In this document: in pieces, positions 60,301-64,000 of the stretch
Position numbering within the stretch: position 1 is the stretch's first letter
How the letters are laid out: every line of letters begins with the position of its first letter
Assembly: GCA_900618425.1 (NCBI GenBank)
Contig: UZAN01040074.1
Location: 29,621-93,620 of the forward strand
From: Echinostoma caproni
Lineage: Eukaryota > Platyhelminthes > Trematoda > Plagiorchiida > Echinostomatidae
DNA length: 64,000 nucleotides
Reading direction: 5' to 3'
Program-made: the position numbers and the translations under genes
The notes under the pieces: generated by a model
What the model was told of the DNA's origin: nothing
What the model saw: only the letters and a program-made list of their open reading frames with translations
Database searches by the model: none

Positions 60301-61420
60301 TGATCGTAATGAGCATTGGACTGTTACTCTGGCCCTCCTTTGTCAACCATTAGGGAGTCCTTTCATGGAACAGACGTTTTGCTCCCATACAGTAAATCTA
60401 TTTCGTTGGTAATGGAAAAAGAAGTACAATTATACATCCAACAAGTAAAAAATGTGCATTATTCTGAAATTATTTGGACCGCTTATTATTAATTATTAAT
60501 GAAATATTGCTCAATCTTCGTTTTAATGAATTGAATGGCTATAGAAAAGTGAACTTTTGATTCATGATGATAGCAACCATTGTATAATAAAAGTATTAAT
60601 TATCCTTCTTGATAATCAAGGGAGGTAACATGAGCTTGTTGTTAATCAAAAGGTCATAAGCACAGTCAATCTAGCTTTTCATAGGTGTAATTAACGTTTT
60701 GAAAATTAGGGTACTTGCCACCACAAAAGCAGTTCCCTATGGTTTCACCTTTTTTGTAGTCTGTCTATCATTAACCGCATTTCTTTGGGCCATAAATCTC
60801 ACTTCCTAACAATGACCTTTGTTTGATTTGTTCTAGCCACATAAAAGTTTCCAACGCTTAACACCCCCGGAATAACAACTGTTTTTTCCCATCAATTCAC
60901 ACGCTCTGATTTACGACATCCTATCCACTTATGGCCTACCAGATAATTCTCTCGTCTAGTATCCAGATCACAAGAGGGAGGAGTGAGAGACAAAAAGTTG
61001 TCGGCATAATGTGTAATGTGATGTCGTTTTTCCCTGATTATTGCAGGGTTTTTCGATGGAAATATCGATGCTCATGTATAGAACTGTGATGAAAACCAAT
61101 TTTGAATACAGAAAAGAACATCATTGTGTAGCGATTAACTGCAAACGTAAATTTTGCTTCTATGTCACACAATCTGGAATGGTCATTGGAGGCATCTAAA
61201 GTCTGTGCCATTCGACATCAATGTTAGATAACTTTAATATCTTCAGACAAAGCATAGCATATTTCTGGAAAGTCAAAGTTGAAGTTTTATTATGGGAATA
61301 ACTTTCAAGCTGGTGCTTCTCTTGTCCCTGTAGGATATTTACACAGATGAATCGTTACACATCGAAAAATCAGTCACATAGAATTCCGGGTACGAGATAA
61401 TAGAGAATGTAGGCTACAGT
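57301..61420. other. No gene recognised
   Basis: AT-rich, with frames up to 96 codons (59739-59449, minus) and no recognisable domain or splice pattern. Confidence 0.5.
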
Positions 61421-61836
61421 GAATTTCCATTTGCTTTTATTGTGGTGTACGAATGTGAAGTGTGCCAAGGTTTCGTCGTGTCTCTGCTTGAAAGATTCAA
61501 TAGTGGGTGCACAAACGACATGAGATGGAAGGGCGTTCCAGGGTTTGCATACTCAGGCAGCAAAAGACTGGCATCGGCAATCCAGTTGACACTTGGGAAT
61601 CAGTAGTTTGGATAACGTTTGATAACATAATTGAGTGCAAACATCTTAAAAGTAGATGGTTTTAAATACCCGATTCATCTTTATAAGCACATTGTCTCGA
61701 GAACGCCTATTTCATATGTTGTGTATTTATTTGACCATAATCAAAATTCGCTCGAAATTGAAATTGAATGGAAGCATCAATAATCTATTGACAAGACGTG
61801 TGTATGTGTTTTGCTTTGCACGCTCATCATCATTGT
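61421..61836 (-). pseudogene. LINE reverse transcriptase, C-terminal fragment (second element)
   Basis: On minus: LPFNFNFERILIMVK, then RRSRDNVLIKMNRVFKTIY (the RR-x-R-gDli-x-yrilk motif), a spacer, CRCQSFAA, stop, VCKPWNALPSHVVCAP and TIESFKQRHDETLAHF. The V.N.WN.LP..VV.a.si..FK..ld signature sits at the extreme C-terminus of many non-LTR reverse transcriptases (CR1, Jockey and relatives). Several stops show decay. The catalytic palm is absent, so this is a 5'-truncated insertion, the usual fate of LINE copies. It differs in sequence from the C-terminus of the element at 31617. Confidence 0.65.
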
Positions 61837-64000
61837 GCAACCCCGAACGTAACGAAATATTTGCGATTAGTACCGGCAGTTCAGGTTTGGGAGAAACAAA
61901 CAGCATATTTGTTCTTGTGTTCATCAATCACATCTGAGTTTCCTTGGTGGTATTGTGCTATCTTATTCGTAAAAAATTTCATTAAATATAATAAACAATA
62001 AAAGAGAATCACAAATAATAACTCAAGGTCTGTAATGGAATGAACTCATTCGCATCATGTAATGGTTTATGGCCAAAGTTCTGTTAGTTTGAGTTAGTTG
62101 GATTACCAATTTGATATCAAATCAACACCCAGCCCTAATATTTTTGAGAACTGAATTTTTGGAACGTTTTCAAAATAAGCCGGGTCAATTTTATTTTCGA
62201 CTGCAGGAAGAGAAAGAACACGTAATTTAGCGCTGTTTTCACCTGCACAAGCTGCATTTTGTTTACACATGCTAAAATTATTTTCTTAATTGTGTGCTTA
62301 CTGGTACGATGCGTATTTTGCAGTACATTGAATGACGACCAAAACAACATTAGCGGGTTAAATGTGGTAATACTTTACTATCAAAGTGTTCGATAAACCG
62401 TTGTTAAATATGACGAAAAACTGTTTGGCTGTAGGTCTCGATATACTTTAACCTCACTTGACGGTGATTCGTCGTCTTGCTAATTTCACGTGTGATCCGC
62501 AATAAGATGAATGCACCGATAACCTTTCATTGTTGTTACCCATTTGCAAAGACGATTTAAGTGACCTGATATCATCTAGGAAGATGTAGGTTTGTAATTC
62601 TTCAACATCTCTTTTCACTACTCCTACTGCAACGTAAGGTTACCCACAGGTTAGATAGTGAAATTTCTGTGAGATTTACTCACGTAAGCTATTATCTAAT
62701 AAGGAAACGGATGTTGGAGGAAGACAGTTGACGAAACGTAAAAACATCTCACTTTGAAGTCATATGTTGACAATAAAGTACTGTGGTATTCCAAATTAAG
62801 TAGAAAGATGAGCACACAAGGAACTAGGCAGTAGGTTTATTGCAACCAGAAAATATGGAGCTGGTTCGCCAACCGGGCAACAAGTAGTAACGAACTACTT
62901 GTGGAAAGGAAGCCAGGTTGGCCGACATCGGCTCACACGTCGCACTAAATGCCAATGCCATTAAGCGAGCATTCAAACAGTCAGTTAATCGGTCAACCAA
63001 TCGATTGATCAATCAATCTGGCCACAATCATGTATAACAGGCGCATCAGGCAGTTGTAGGCCACAGCAAGTATGTATCTATTCAATATTTTCTTAAATCA
63101 GTCATCGATAAAGTGAGCAAATATGTATGCAATCAGGTAAAAAAACTGCATTACCGATTACCAGACAGTCACAACCAACCTGGAAAGATCATAGGGATCA
63201 ACAAACAAAGCGAAAAAAACGATTTGAACTCCAAAAGGACCTACGGACAACTTCAGTCTCCATATAATAATTTAATGTTCTAACATTGTGAACTTTTTGA
63301 AAAGCAAATCATTACTCTAAACGTTCGTTGGGTGAAACTTGCCCAAAACTTACGATGAGCAGAATTGCCTTCTTTTTTCCACAAAATATCAAAATTTGTT
63401 TGTTCGCTTTTAACATATTCAGAAAAGTCATTCCTATCTCATTCGTCGGCAAATAAACCCGAGTCTTACACAGAGTGCAGTGAAACCTGACGTCCCTAGT
63501 ACGGATACGCGTATTGATATTAAGTGCACGCTGGTTTGGAGACTTTTTTTAAAATTATAACCAATATCAGTTTAAAAACGATGTGCCTAATCTAATCTTA
63601 CTTAAAAGACCATAACAGAAACGTTTTTATACCGGATCCGAAACAATCAACTGGTCACTCTACTGTGTATTGTTTTTATTTTCCCTCATCCTTGTATCAA
63701 CTCTGGAAGCGGGGCCTTTGAATTCGGCCGCGTCATTTATCTCGAAAATCATATTTACACCTTTGTGGATTTATTCTTCATCAAATCGCATTGTTATCAA
63801 TTTCAAGGACACAAAATGCTATCCTACACGAGCACGTTCATGAAATCGTTGTGTTATCGCGCGAACTGCAGCTTTTGTGAAATATTCCAATAATGTGAGA
63901 AATAAATTCAAGCGGATGATCAAAACACAAAACGGCGGAAAGAGAAAGCATCGAGCAGGCTGTCAAGTCGCTCTCAGACAGTGCAGCACTAGTCAAATAC
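61837..64000. other. No gene recognised
   Basis: AT-rich, with a short GATTGATCAATCAATC-type repeat near 63000. No motifs, RNA genes or element ends were seen. Confidence 0.5.

Overview
This is a eukaryotic, almost certainly animal, genomic window. It is AT-rich, has no operon-like gene packing or ribosome-binding sites, and is dominated by decayed transposable elements, simple repeats and short open frames flanked in places by splice-like signals. The mix (Tc1/mariner DNA transposons, a CR1/Jockey-like non-LTR retrotransposon, a Ty3/gypsy gag remnant, a tRNA-derived SINE family) suits a repeat-rich invertebrate; a parasitic flatworm is plausible, but nothing here proves it. No complete host gene is visible. 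About 1.4% of the window (32434-33349) is an assembly gap, and isolated N bases occur at 122, 11499, 13564, 34194, 35306 and 46963.

Layout. 1-6.25 kb: two inverted, diverged copies of one repeat, each with a 21-bp minisatellite and a broken open frame, lie about 5.2 kb apart, with a TGTC microsatellite between. 6.8-16.3 kb: a Tc1 transposase tail (6773-6892), a 42-bp perfect palindrome (9558-9599), a possible host exon (12900-12983), the 3' end of a second Tc1 element (13979-14500) and SINE copies. 21.3-21.6 kb: gypsy gag remnant. 29.0-35.4 kb: a SINE, then a whole but dead Tc1/mariner element with terminal inverted repeats and TA flanks (29606-31485), immediately followed by a 3.8-kb CR1-like LINE on the minus strand (31617-35443) whose reverse-transcriptase core falls partly in the gap. 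42.6-45.5 kb: a 2.9-kb palindrome with two 820-bp arms that are nearly identical, each carrying the right half of a Tc1 element. 47.8-54.2 kb: several minus-strand exon-like frames, the best being TM6-TM7 of a class A G-protein-coupled receptor (47786-48199). 55.8 kb: a plus-strand coding-like frame. 57.0-57.3 kb: a repeat shared with the inside of the Tc1 element at 30 kb. 61.4-61.8 kb: the C-terminal end of another LINE. The remainder shows no recognisable gene.

The strongest observations are the young palindrome, the inverted minisatellite-bearing repeat pair, the 42-bp palindrome, the family of Tc1 copies that can be aligned to each other, and the receptor exon. Family assignments rest on motifs read by eye; no database search was possible.
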